From contig JACDBZ010000223.1 in NCBI GenBank assembly GCA_013694645.1, positions 1 through 6,831 of the forward strand: a DNA stretch of 6,831 nucleotides. Reading direction: 5' to 3'. The position numbers and the translations under genes were made by a program. Below the pieces are notes generated by a model. It made no database searches. It saw only the letters and a list, made by a program, of their open reading frames with translations, and was not told where the DNA came from. This DNA is from Chloroflexota bacterium. GTDB taxonomy: Bacteria; Chloroflexota; Limnocylindria; QHBO01. This document shows, piece by piece, positions 1 through 5,210 of the stretch; positions within the stretch are counted from its first letter, which is position 1, and each line of letters opens with the position of its first letter.

Positions 1-110
1 TAGCCGGAATCGGCGGGTCCCGTGCCGTATCCGCCCGTGCCTGGTCGAGTTGGTGCATAGGTGCACACCTGCATACGCGCGTACTGAGGGTCAAGCAGAG
101 CTGGCAGCCG

Positions 111-116
111 TAAGAT
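111..116 (+). promoter_or_regulatory. Candidate -10 box of a leaderless lipoprotein gene
   Basis: TAAGAT lies exactly 6 nt before the GTG at 123, so transcription would start at or within a base or two of the start codon. No Shine-Dalgarno sequence precedes that GTG. An in-frame TAA at 111-113 rules out any longer start in this frame. No convincing -35 hexamer is visible 16-18 bp upstream. The geometry matches leaderless genes in GC-rich bacteria; a chance AT-rich hexamer remains possible. Confidence 0.4.
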
Positions 117-122
117 GCCGCC

Positions 123-776
123 GTGAAGCGGACTCCCGGCGCTATTCTGGCCATCGTCCTCGGCCTTGCGGGCTGCCAGCTCGCCAGCGCGCCAATCGGC
201 CAGGGGCACCCGAGGTCTGTGGATTCCCGGTCGGCACGGCGCTCTCCTACGCTGGCCGCTCGACGACGGTCGCCTTGAACGTCCAGGAGGTGGTGGGGGA
301 CCCGCTGAGCTTCGATCCGGCCGATATCTACATCACCCGCGACAAGTTCGACCAGGGTGACCTGCACGGGCGGGCTCGTCTGCGCCATCTATGTCGACCA
401 AGGCGGCTTCGTCGAAATCACGGTCCACCCTGCGGACGGCGGCAGGTTCTCTGGGGAAGAGCCCAGTCCGCCACCACCCTCGAACTCGCCTGCCGGATCT
501 CCGGAGTCTGGCTCCGGGCTTTCTAGAGACGAAGCCGTCGAGTTCGCGCGTGCCGCCGCTCCGCAGTCAGCGCACCACCCAGTTACGGTGGCAAGAGCAG
601 GCCCAGCAAGCGAGCTGGAACTCGAAGGATTTGCGAACCTCGCGGACGTAGATGGCGACCGATGGGTCTGGTACATCCTCTTGTCTGACCTCGGCCCGCT
701 GAGCGGCGAGGGGACAATCGTCATCCTCGATTTCATTGACGGACGGGTGTACGAGGCAATCGACGTCATCGGCTAA
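123..776 (+). pseudogene. Secreted lipoprotein with PepSY-like C-terminal region, broken by two compensating frameshifts
   Basis: The gene starts at GTG 123 with a lipoprotein signal peptide: MKRT, a hydrophobic stretch, then lipobox LAGC with the lipidated Cys at residue 18 (codon 174-176). That frame would stop at TGA 276-278. The protein sense moves to the frame one base earlier near 200-212 and continues as CGFPVGTALSYAGRSTTVAL through DPADIYITRDKFDQGDLHGR. It returns to the first frame near 374 as LVCAIYVDQGGFVEITVHP and ends at TAA 774-776. After a Pro/Ser linker, the last ~80 residues (RDEAVEFARAAAP, VWYILLSD, TIVILDFIDGRVYEAIDVIG) have the helix plus beta-strand pattern of PepSY/YpeB-like modules; this is a resemblance, not a firm family call. 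Removing one G from the run 372-374 restores LHGRLVCAIYV, and the first shift falls near GGGG (203-206) and CCC (209-211). Homopolymer sequencing errors in an intact gene are as likely as true decay. Expected product is about 217 aa, on the outer face of the membrane. Function unknown. Confidence 0.6.
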
Positions 777-782
777 GGTGCG

Positions 783-800
783 GCACCCTATCGAAGGTGC
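783..800. terminator. Possible weak bidirectional terminator hairpin
   Basis: GCACC (783-787) pairs with GGTGC (796-800) around an 8-nt loop in the 37-bp gap between two converging genes. A second GGTGC at 777-781 could compete for the same arm. There is no T-run on either side, so this is not a standard intrinsic terminator. Position is the main argument. Confidence 0.25.
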
Positions 801-813
801 AAACTGCGGCTCG

Positions 814-2847
814 TCAGGCGACCCGCTTCGTCTTCTTGTTGACGTAGTCGACCAGGACGTATTCGCCGAGGTGCTCAGGCTCGACATAGAAGGCCCGCCC
901 TCGGTTGATCCGTGACATGAGGTCCACGAACTCGGAGAGGTATCGCGACCGCTCGAGCATGAAGGTGTTGATGACGATCCCCTCGCGCGTGCATCGGCCC
1001 ACCTCGCGCAACGTGGACTGGACCGTGCGCAGGGTGGGCGGGTACGCGAACTCGACCTGGCCGTTCTCGACGTGCGCCGTCGGCTCGCCATCGGTGATGA
1101 CGACGATCTCCTTGTTGCCGCCGATGGACCGGCCAAGCAGCTGTCGCGCGATGATCAACGCATGCTGGAGGTTGGTGCCGTACTCGAACTCGTAAGGGCT
1201 CAACGTCGGAATGGACTCGGGCTTCAGCTGGCGCGCGTAGTAGGCGAAGCCGACCACGAACAGCCGATCTCGCGGGTACTTGGTGTGGATCAGCGTGTGC
1301 AGCGCCATCGCAACCTTCTTTGCCGCCGATGAGCAGCCCCGCAGCAGCATCGACCGGCTCATGTCCAGCAACAGGACGGTGCTCGACGTGGTCGTCTCCT
1401 CGGAGCGCGAGACCTCGAAGTCCTCGGGTCCGATCACGACCGGTGTCCCGATCCCACCCCGTGCCATGGCGTTGAAGAGCGTGCGGTTGATGTCGACCGC
1501 GAAGGGATCGCCGAACTCGTAGGGCTTGGTCTCCTCGGTCGGCTCGCCGCCGCGACCCGGTCGTGGGAGCGCGTGGCCGCCGAAACCCTCGCGCCGCAGG
1601 CGGCTGAAGATGTCGGTGAGGGCCCGCATGCCGAGCTTGCGCGCGGCACGCGGCGTCAGCTCGAGACGGCCGCCGTCCCGGTCGAGGTACCCCGCCTCCT
1701 CCAGTGCGCGGGTCAGCTCGCGCAGCTGCTCGAGGTCGTCGATCGCATCGTCGCCGGCGAGGTCGCGCAGCGCATCGGCGTCGACCCTCTCGAGCGCGTC
1801 GGGATCGCGAGCAGCGGTGAGCGACTCCTCCATTGCGTCGTACTGTTGCTGACGGTCGATCGCGGCCATCGCATCGGCCAGGCCCATCGGCTCATCGCCT
1901 TCGAACGGATACGGCTCACCGAAGGGCAGGTCCGGGCGCGCCATCTGGAGGTTGCCGGCCAGCCTCGCCATGTCGATCTGGAGCCGATCATCGCGCAGCA
2001 GGTCGTCCATCAGCGAACGCAGCTCGTCGCGCATCTGGGGCGACATGCTGTTGAGCAGGCTCGCCATCTGCGAGGCCTGTCGATGCATATGTTCGATCAA
2101 CTCATCGGTGTTGCTGATGCCCGGCGGGAAATATCGTCCGTGCTGGGCCATGAAGCTCGTGAAGTCGTCGGTCGTATCGGCCCCGGTGGCGTGCTTCTCG
2201 AGCAGCGCGTTGAGATCGCGGACCATCTGCCGGATGCCGGTGAGGTCCTCGGGCGTGACGCGCTCGACCCCCTCCTTCATCCCCTGGAAATAGGTCTGGA
2301 GCATCTGCTGGCGCAGCTCATCGGTCAGCGCGGTGAATGCGTCGCGGGCCGCGTCGTCCATGAACTCGTAGTCGCGTAGCCCGTGGAGGCGGCCGGCCAG
2401 GTTGGGCGGCAGGGCGTCGAGCCGATTCTCACGCTGGCGGGCGGTGCGTCGCGTGACCTGCTCGCCCATGCGGGCCTGATCCTGGTCTGGGCCGGGCGGC
2501 GCGTCGAGCGCACGCTGCTCCGCCGCGCGAACACGCTCCGCAATCCCCTGCCGCTCGGTCTCCAGGATCTGCTCCAGGCGCCGACTAACGTCATCGAGCA
2601 CGCCATCCAGGTTCGCCCGCTCGAGCTCCGCCTGCCGCTGGGCGCGCAGCCGCTCCATGATCCCTCGCAGCCCCGGAATGTCGCCGCCGCGCGACCCGCT
2701 CAGGCCGCGTTGCATCAGTCGCTGAAGCGCCCGCCGGACGTCGCCCTCGGCCAGGATGTCATCCGAGAGCGCCTCGAGCACGTCGTCCGCGTCGAACGCC
2801 GGCAGCCCCTGGCTGCCGTCCCAGCTGGAATAGCGGAGAGTGCTCAT
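814..2847 (-). CDS. VWA domain protein with complete MIDAS (COG4867 type)
   Basis: This 677-aa soluble protein lacks a signal peptide or membrane segment. The N-terminal part begins SSWDGSQGLPAFDADDVLEALSDDILAEGD, the opening I associate with the COG4867 VWA family of Actinobacteria and Chloroflexota. It continues as a long, charged, mostly helical region to about residue 430. The C-terminal VWA domain (about 487-665) holds a full metal-ion-dependent adhesion site: D495-x-S497-x-S499 (LLLDMSRSM), Thr558 in EYGTNLQHAL and Asp586 in VVITDGEPT. Such proteins usually act with a MoxR/ChlI-type AAA+ ATPase in metal insertion or protein remodelling, but no ATPase gene is next to this one here. The ATG at 2845-2847 gives the family-typical N-terminus, though only a weak Shine-Dalgarno lies upstream. 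It converges on the lipoprotein gene, and its upstream spacer carries the REP-like repeats. Identification of the domain is firm; the cellular role is not known. Confidence 0.93.
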   Translation of the reverse strand: MSTLRYSSWDGSQGLPAFDADDVLEALSDDILAEGDVRRALQRLMQRGLSGSRGGDIPGLRGIMERLRAQRQAELERANLDGVLDDVSRRLEQILETERQGIAERVRAAEQRALDAPPGPDQDQARMGEQVTRRTARQRENRLDALPPNLAGRLHGLRDYEFMDDAARDAFTALTDELRQQMLQTYFQGMKEGVERVTPEDLTGIRQMVRDLNALLEKHATGADTTDDFTSFMAQHGRYFPPGISNTDELIEHMHRQASQMASLLNSMSPQMRDELRSLMDDLLRDDRLQIDMARLAGNLQMARPDLPFGEPYPFEGDEPMGLADAMAAIDRQQQYDAMEESLTAARDPDALERVDADALRDLAGDDAIDDLEQLRELTRALEEAGYLDRDGGRLELTPRAARKLGMRALTDIFSRLRREGFGGHALPRPGRGGEPTEETKPYEFGDPFAVDINRTLFNAMARGGIGTPVVIGPEDFEVSRSEETTTSSTVLLLDMSRSMLLRGCSSAAKKVAMALHTLIHTKYPRDRLFVVGFAYYARQLKPESIPTLSPYEFEYGTNLQHALIIARQLLGRSIGGNKEIVVITDGEPTAHVENGQVEFAYPPTLRTVQSTLREVGRCTREGIVINTFMLERSRYLSEFVDLMSRINRGRAFYVEPEHLGEYVLVDYVNKKTKRVA

Positions 2848-2919
2848 CGTGCTGGCTCAGCCTAGGCGGATATCGGTGTCCCGTCCACGAGTCCACGCCG
2901 ATGCCCGCTGGCGAAAGAA

Positions 2920-2944
2920 CCAACCCGGTTGGCCCTATGACCGA
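2920..2944 (+). repeat. REP-like repeat, copy 1 (inverted, partial)
   Basis: This copy starts with the hairpin CCAACC-C-GGTTGG (2920-2932) and continues TTGGCCCTATGACCGA (2929-2944). The last 16 bases match the reverse complement of 3020-3035 at 15 of 16 positions and that of 2969-2984 at 14 of 16. It therefore lies in the opposite orientation to the other two copies and could pair with either in a transcript. Similarity fades beyond 2944. Confidence 0.6.
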
Positions 2945-2957
2945 CCACCACCGGATA

Positions 2958-2995
2958 GGAGCCGCTCCTCGGTCACATGGCCAAGCGAGGTGGCG
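2958..2995 (-). repeat. REP-like repeat, copy 2
   Basis: This 38-bp unit matches copy 3 (3009-3046) at 34 of 38 positions. It contains GGAGCCGCTCC, the shared core CTCGGTCACATGGCCAAG, and ends GGTGGCG. The 5-bp terminal hairpin of copy 3 is imperfect here (GCCAA against GTGGC). The bases after it, GCGAAACGACCAGG, resemble 2911-2923, so the repeat family may be longer than 38 bp. Confidence 0.7.
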
Positions 2996-3008
2996 AAACG
3001 ACCAGGCT

Positions 3009-3046
3009 GGAACCGCTCCTCGGTCACAGGGCCAAGCCAGTTGGCG
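3009..3046 (-). repeat. REP-like repeat, copy 3
   Basis: This is a direct copy of 2958-2995 at a 51-bp offset, with four substitutions. It ends in a perfect 5-bp hairpin, GCCAA-GCCAG-TTGGC (3031-3045). It sits just after the stop of the GNAT gene read on the minus strand, so it may form structure in that transcript's 3' end. There is no open reading frame of protein-like character across the repeats. Confidence 0.7.
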
Positions 3047-3067
3047 CATTTGCGGCGATTTGGCACG

Positions 3068-3631
3068 TTATGGGCGACCCGGCAGGTTCATGAGGAGGAT
3101 CGGATCGGGCGGCGTCCCGGTCGGCTCACAGAGTTTCATCCCGTACCAGGCGACGTCGTGCCAGGCGCCGAACTTGTATCCGACGCCCTCGTACACGCCG
3201 ATGCGACGCATGCCGACCGCCTCGTGCAGCGCAATGCTTGCCGGATTTGGCAGTGCGATCCCCGCATAGACATTGACGATGCCCTGACGTCGAAGGATGC
3301 GCAGGAGCGCGTCGTACAGCTGGCGGCCGATGCCGCGACCAACCTGGCCCGGATCGACATACGCCGAGACATCGACCGACCAGCGGTACCCCGCACGCTC
3401 GCGATGCGCCCCAGCATAGGCATAGCCCATCACGCGACCAGCGTCATCTGCGGCCACCAGCCACGGCGTTCGGTCCAGTGTGCGACGGACCCGGTCGGCC
3501 ATCTCGGCAGCGTCCGGCGCCACGTCCTCGAAGGAGGCCGCAGAAGCCTCTACGGCGGGCCGATAGATGGCGGCGATCGCCTCCGCGTCACGCTCGGGAT
3601 CAGCAAGGCGAATCTTCAGATCTGCGGTCAT
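3068..3631 (-). CDS. GNAT N-acetyltransferase, phosphinothricin-acetyltransferase-like (COG1247)
   Basis: This 187-aa single-domain acetyl-CoA-dependent N-acetyltransferase has the family signature in order: AIYRPAVEASAASFED (residues 21-36), WLVAADDAGRVMGYAYAG (57-74), the beta4/acetyl-CoA P-loop region VDVSAYVDPGQVGRGIGRQLYDALL (86-110, GRGIG for pyrophosphate binding), IALPNPASIALHEAVGM (125-141) and GYKFGAWHDVAWYGMKL (151-167). The last two blocks are typical of the PAT/Bar and YwnH-like branch. Family members acetylate phosphinothricin, methionine sulfone or sulfoximine and related amines; the actual substrate here is unknown. The ATG at 3629-3631 was chosen because the conserved fold begins at once (MTADLKIRLADPERD) and a longer frame would overlap the divergent gene at 3671. 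No clear Shine-Dalgarno precedes it. A C-terminal tail of about 20 residues past the fold is family-variable. Confidence 0.9.
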   Translation of the reverse strand: MTADLKIRLADPERDAEAIAAIYRPAVEASAASFEDVAPDAAEMADRVRRTLDRTPWLVAADDAGRVMGYAYAGAHRERAGYRWSVDVSAYVDPGQVGRGIGRQLYDALLRILRRQGIVNVYAGIALPNPASIALHEAVGMRRIGVYEGVGYKFGAWHDVAWYGMKLCEPTGTPPDPILLMNLPGRP

Positions 3632-3670
3632 CGGCACATCATGCGGCACGCGACGTGCTGGCCGAAAGGC

Positions 3671-4027
3671 ATGAGCAGTAACGATATCCACGGTATTGAG
3701 AGCGGCTGGGCGGTCAAGACGGCCGATGCCCAGGGGGTGGGCACCGTCGAGGAGACGACCGACCGCTACATCCTGGTGAAGTCGGGGCTCATCAATGCCT
3801 CGCACCACTACCTGCCGGCGGCCACGCTGGCACACGTCCGGCCCGAGCTCAAAGAGATCGGCATCTCCCTCACCGCGGCCGAAGTCGACGAGGGTGACTG
3901 GGCCGAGCCGCCGGCCGAAGGGCCTCGCACGGAGGGCGCGCCGCTCAACCTCGAGTCAGATGCAGACGTGGACGACGTGATGCGAAAGAGCACGACCGTG
4001 GAACCAGAGCGGCCACCCACGATCTGA
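3671..4027 (+). CDS. Small DUF2171/PRC-barrel-like protein
   Basis: This is a 118-aa protein without signal peptide or membrane segment. Residues 6-72 (IHGIESGWAVKTADAQGVGTVEET, YILVKSG, HHYLPAATLAHV, ISLTAAEVDEGDW) follow the pattern of DUF2171 and PRC-barrel domains: a Gly-Thr-Val turn, a strand ending in a short loop, then YxPxxxxxxV and a final strand. Residues 73-118 form an acidic, Pro-rich, probably disordered tail. The ATG at 3671 begins the conserved part; AAAGG lies at 3665-3669 but only one base from the ATG, so an upstream in-frame ATG at 3641 is possible and would add 10 residues. It diverges from the GNAT gene with 39 bp between starts, and its TGA is 2 bp from the stop of the converging gene, leaving no room for a terminator. 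Function of this family is not established. Confidence 0.75.
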   Translation: MSSNDIHGIESGWAVKTADAQGVGTVEETTDRYILVKSGLINASHHYLPAATLAHVRPELKEIGISLTAAEVDEGDWAEPPAEGPRTEGAPLNLESDADVDDVMRKSTTVEPERPPTI

Positions 4028-4029
4028 TC

Positions 4030-4746
4030 TCAGCCGGCCACCTGGTGGAGAACCCGGCCGTCGGCGGCCACGCGCAGCACGGTCGGCACCAGCGCCACTC
4101 CGTACTTGCGCGCCAGGTCAGGGCGGTCGCGCACGTCCACGCTCACCCATCGCTGCGTGCCACTGGCCAGCTCGCCGATGAGAGTCTTGCAGTCGGTGCA
4201 CAACGGGTGGCCGAAGGCGACGACCAGCTCACCACCCGCATCGACACCGGATACCTCACCAAGCTCGGTGAGCTCGACTCGGTCAATGTCGCGCCTCCGA
4301 ATGCCTCGCAAACGTGCCCCGATGCGGTACATCTCGCAGCCGGCGCACATTCCGGTCGTCGCGGCCAACAGCGCCAGGCCGGCAATCAGCCACCCGAGGC
4401 CGGTGCCGATGGCGGTCAACCCGACCACGTGCGCCAGGGTCGCCGTCGTCAGCACGACGAAACCCACCTGGTTGGCGAACCTGGGAGGTCGCGAATCCTC
4501 GATCAATCCCTCACCGAACCGAGGCTGGACGAGCTCGAAGTACGCGACGCAGGCAAGGCAGTAACGACGGCCGAAACGCAGGCCAATCCCAAGCTGGGCG
4601 GCGAGCAGTCCGAGCAGGGGCCACCAGCCGCTGAGGACGGCGATGAGCGCGACGGCACCAACGGTCGCCTGGTTGAAACGCGGCGCACGGGCATCGATGA
4701 CGTCGGTGTCGCGGTAGGGGTGCGCGGTACGGGCACGCGTGGTCAT
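4030..4746 (-). CDS. DUF4395 membrane domain fused to thioredoxin domain
   Basis: This 238-aa protein combines two modules. Residues 17-142 are DUF4395: VIDARAPRFNQATVGAVAL, hydrophobic segments near 29-56, 94-113 and 115-133, the family marker EDSRPPRFANQVG (83-95), and a closing CAGCEMY (C134, C137). Cys63 and Cys66 (RRYCLAC) form another CxxC at the membrane edge. Residues 158-238 are a short thioredoxin fold: strand ELVVAFGH, active site C183-T-D-C186, strand RWVSVDVRD and the cis-proline loop VALVPTV (P221). The fusion suggests a membrane-tethered dithiol oxidoreductase; the membrane orientation and partner are unknown. DUF4395 and thioredoxin proteins also occur as separate neighbours in sulfur-related operons of Actinobacteria, which supports a thiol role. 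The ATG at 4744-4746 has a good GGAG (4753-4756) 6 nt away. Its 120-nt leader separates it from the cysteine-rich short ORF on the same strand. Confidence 0.88.
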   Translation of the reverse strand: MTTRARTAHPYRDTDVIDARAPRFNQATVGAVALIAVLSGWWPLLGLLAAQLGIGLRFGRRYCLACVAYFELVQPRFGEGLIEDSRPPRFANQVGFVVLTTATLAHVVGLTAIGTGLGWLIAGLALLAATTGMCAGCEMYRIGARLRGIRRRDIDRVELTELGEVSGVDAGGELVVAFGHPLCTDCKTLIGELASGTQRWVSVDVRDRPDLARKYGVALVPTVLRVAADGRVLHQVAG

Positions 4747-4752
4747 GGGATG

Positions 4753-4756
4753 CTCC
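4753..4756 (-). promoter_or_regulatory. Ribosome binding site of the DUF4395-thioredoxin gene
   Basis: On the minus strand GGAG precedes the ATG by 6 nt, which fixes the start at 4746. It is the clearest Shine-Dalgarno in the window. Several CUCC runs in the leader (for example in the 4845-4866 hairpin) could pair with it, so it may be open or hidden depending on leader folding; this last point is inference. Confidence 0.65.
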
Positions 4757-4844
4757 GAAAGGGTAGAGAGGATGAGGTCGGGGCCGAAACGGGGCGGAAG
4801 GAGGGCCTCAGAGGGCCGGCGGACCAGGACGATGCGCCGATGAA

Positions 4845-4866
4845 GCGGGAGCGGAGCTCCTCCCGC
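4845..4866 (-). promoter_or_regulatory. Hairpin immediately after the short Cys-rich ORF; possible attenuator
   Basis: GCGGGAG pairs perfectly with CTCCCGC over 7 GC-rich base pairs, with an 8-nt loop containing the palindrome GAGCTC. Read on the minus strand, the first base of the stem is the base right after the TAG stop (4867-4869) of the short ORF, so a ribosome at or near the stop would cover the stem. The stem is followed by TTCATC, not by a U-run, so it is not a normal intrinsic terminator. It lies about 100 nt before the start of the thioredoxin-fusion gene. Confidence 0.5.
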
Positions 4867-4917
4867 CTAGCGACAGATGCAGGTGTCGGTGCAGATGCTG
4901 CGGCGAATGTCGGTCAC
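4867..4917 (-). CDS. Candidate 16-codon cysteine-rich leader peptide (uORF)
   Basis: GTG at 4915-4917 opens a frame reading MTDIRRSICTDTCICR and ending at TAG 4867-4869. Three of the last eight codons are Cys (TGC, TGC, TGT). A promoter-like pair ends 9 nt upstream, so the RNA would have almost no leader and no Shine-Dalgarno is needed. A perfect hairpin starts at the base after the stop, and a DUF4395-thioredoxin gene follows 120 nt downstream on the same strand. Leaderless polycysteine short ORFs that act as cysteine-responsive attenuators are known in mycobacteria; this layout resembles them. The Cys residues could instead bind a metal. An in-frame ATG at 4972-4974 would give a 35-aa form (MRPPASLAGSASEAYAAHIV then the same tail), but it would start upstream of the proposed promoter. 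No homology was tested; it could be a chance frame. Confidence 0.42.
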   Translation of the reverse strand: MTDIRRSICTDTCICR

Positions 4918-4926
4918 GATGTGCGC

Positions 4927-4955
4927 AGCGTACGCCTCACTCGCCGATCCGGCAA
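4927..4955 (-). promoter_or_regulatory. Candidate promoter of the leader ORF and thioredoxin-fusion gene
   Basis: On the minus strand TTGCCG (4950-4955) and TACGCT (4927-4932) are separated by exactly 17 bp. They match the housekeeping sigma consensus at 4 of 6 and 3 of 6 positions, including the key TTG and TA...T. The GTG of the short ORF lies 9 nt past the -10 box, giving a 5' end of only a few bases. The same TACGCT hexamer occurs at 6646-6651 ahead of the small Cys/His gene. Confidence 0.4.
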
Positions 4956-5056
4956 GCGACGCCGGCGGGCGCATTCCTGGCGCGGGGTATGACGGAAATT
5001 CCAGCGTGCAGCTGGCACGAGGATCACACCTGAGCGCCGCGTACGCTTGTCCGGAT

Positions 5057-5068
5057 CCGAAATATCGG
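5057..5068. repeat. Palindromic motif CCGAAATATCGG, copy 1
   Basis: CCGA and TCGG arms flank a 4-nt centre. It is identical to 5107-5118. It lies about 100 bp upstream of the candidate -35 box at 4950-4955, in a stretch without a convincing gene. Confidence 0.5.
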
Positions 5069-5106
5069 TCAGAGCCGGCGCAGCAGCCAAGCCGCGCGGG
5101 ATGCGG

Positions 5107-5118
5107 CCGAAATATCGG
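5107..5118. repeat. Palindromic motif CCGAAATATCGG, copy 2
   Basis: This is an exact copy of 5057-5068 at a 50-bp offset. The arms extend to 5 bp here (GCCGA-AATA-TCGGC). The offset is not a multiple of three, so a shared coding frame does not explain the repeat. Confidence 0.5.
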
Positions 5119-5170
5119 CGCGGCGCGAGCACAAGGGCTGCCCCGAGGCGATGCTCAGGCCAATCAGCAC

Positions 5171-5182
5171 CCGAAAGATCGG
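5171..5182. repeat. Palindromic motif variant CCGAAAGATCGG, copy 3
   Basis: It differs from the other two copies at one central base and keeps both CCGA/TCGG arms. It follows copy 2 by 64 bp and lies 28 bp beyond the helicase stop codon on the minus strand. Confidence 0.42.
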
Positions 5183-5210
5183 TCGAAGCCAGCGCTGCGC
5201 ACGACACCCT

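Larger units (their letters stand above)
4747..5210. other. 464-bp region between the thioredoxin-fusion gene and the helicase
   Basis: No conventional protein gene is convincing here. Open frames at 4914-5207 and 5069-5392 on the minus strand, and 4877-5488 on the plus strand, give Arg/Pro-rich products without recognisable motifs. What the region does hold on the minus strand is a promoter-like pair, a short Cys-rich ORF, a hairpin and a leader leading to the gene at 4746, plus three 12-bp palindromic motifs nearer the helicase end. These are listed separately. Confidence 0.6.

Noticed and set aside
59..70. AGGTG-CA-CACCT inverted repeat upstream of the lipoprotein
   Set aside because: The arms are only 5 bp with a 2-nt centre and it lies about 40 bp from the -10 candidate; too weak to list as an operator.
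1573..2379. 268-codon open frame on the plus strand
   Set aside because: It lies wholly antisense to the VWA gene and reflects the third-position GC bias of that gene.
2958..3046. CRISPR array
   Set aside because: Only two direct units with a 13-bp gap and a third inverted; no regular spacers and no cas genes.
2759..3049. Minus-strand frame with repeated LAWPCDRGA words
   Set aside because: The repeated peptide is a by-product of the DNA repeat, and the frame runs into the start of the VWA gene; no ribosome-binding site or protein-like composition.
2840..3640. Long upstream extension of the frame of the small protein at 3671
   Set aside because: It runs through the repeats and antisense to the GNAT gene, with shadow-type composition; the conserved region starts only at 3671.
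3632..3835. 68-codon N-terminal extension of the GNAT
   Set aside because: It is antisense to the PRC-barrel-like gene and has no GNAT features; the fold begins at the ATG at 3631.
4914..5207. 97-codon minus-strand frame after the helicase
   Set aside because: The product is Arg/Pro-rich with no motif, crosses the repeated palindromes, and overlaps the promoter-like pair at 4927-4955.
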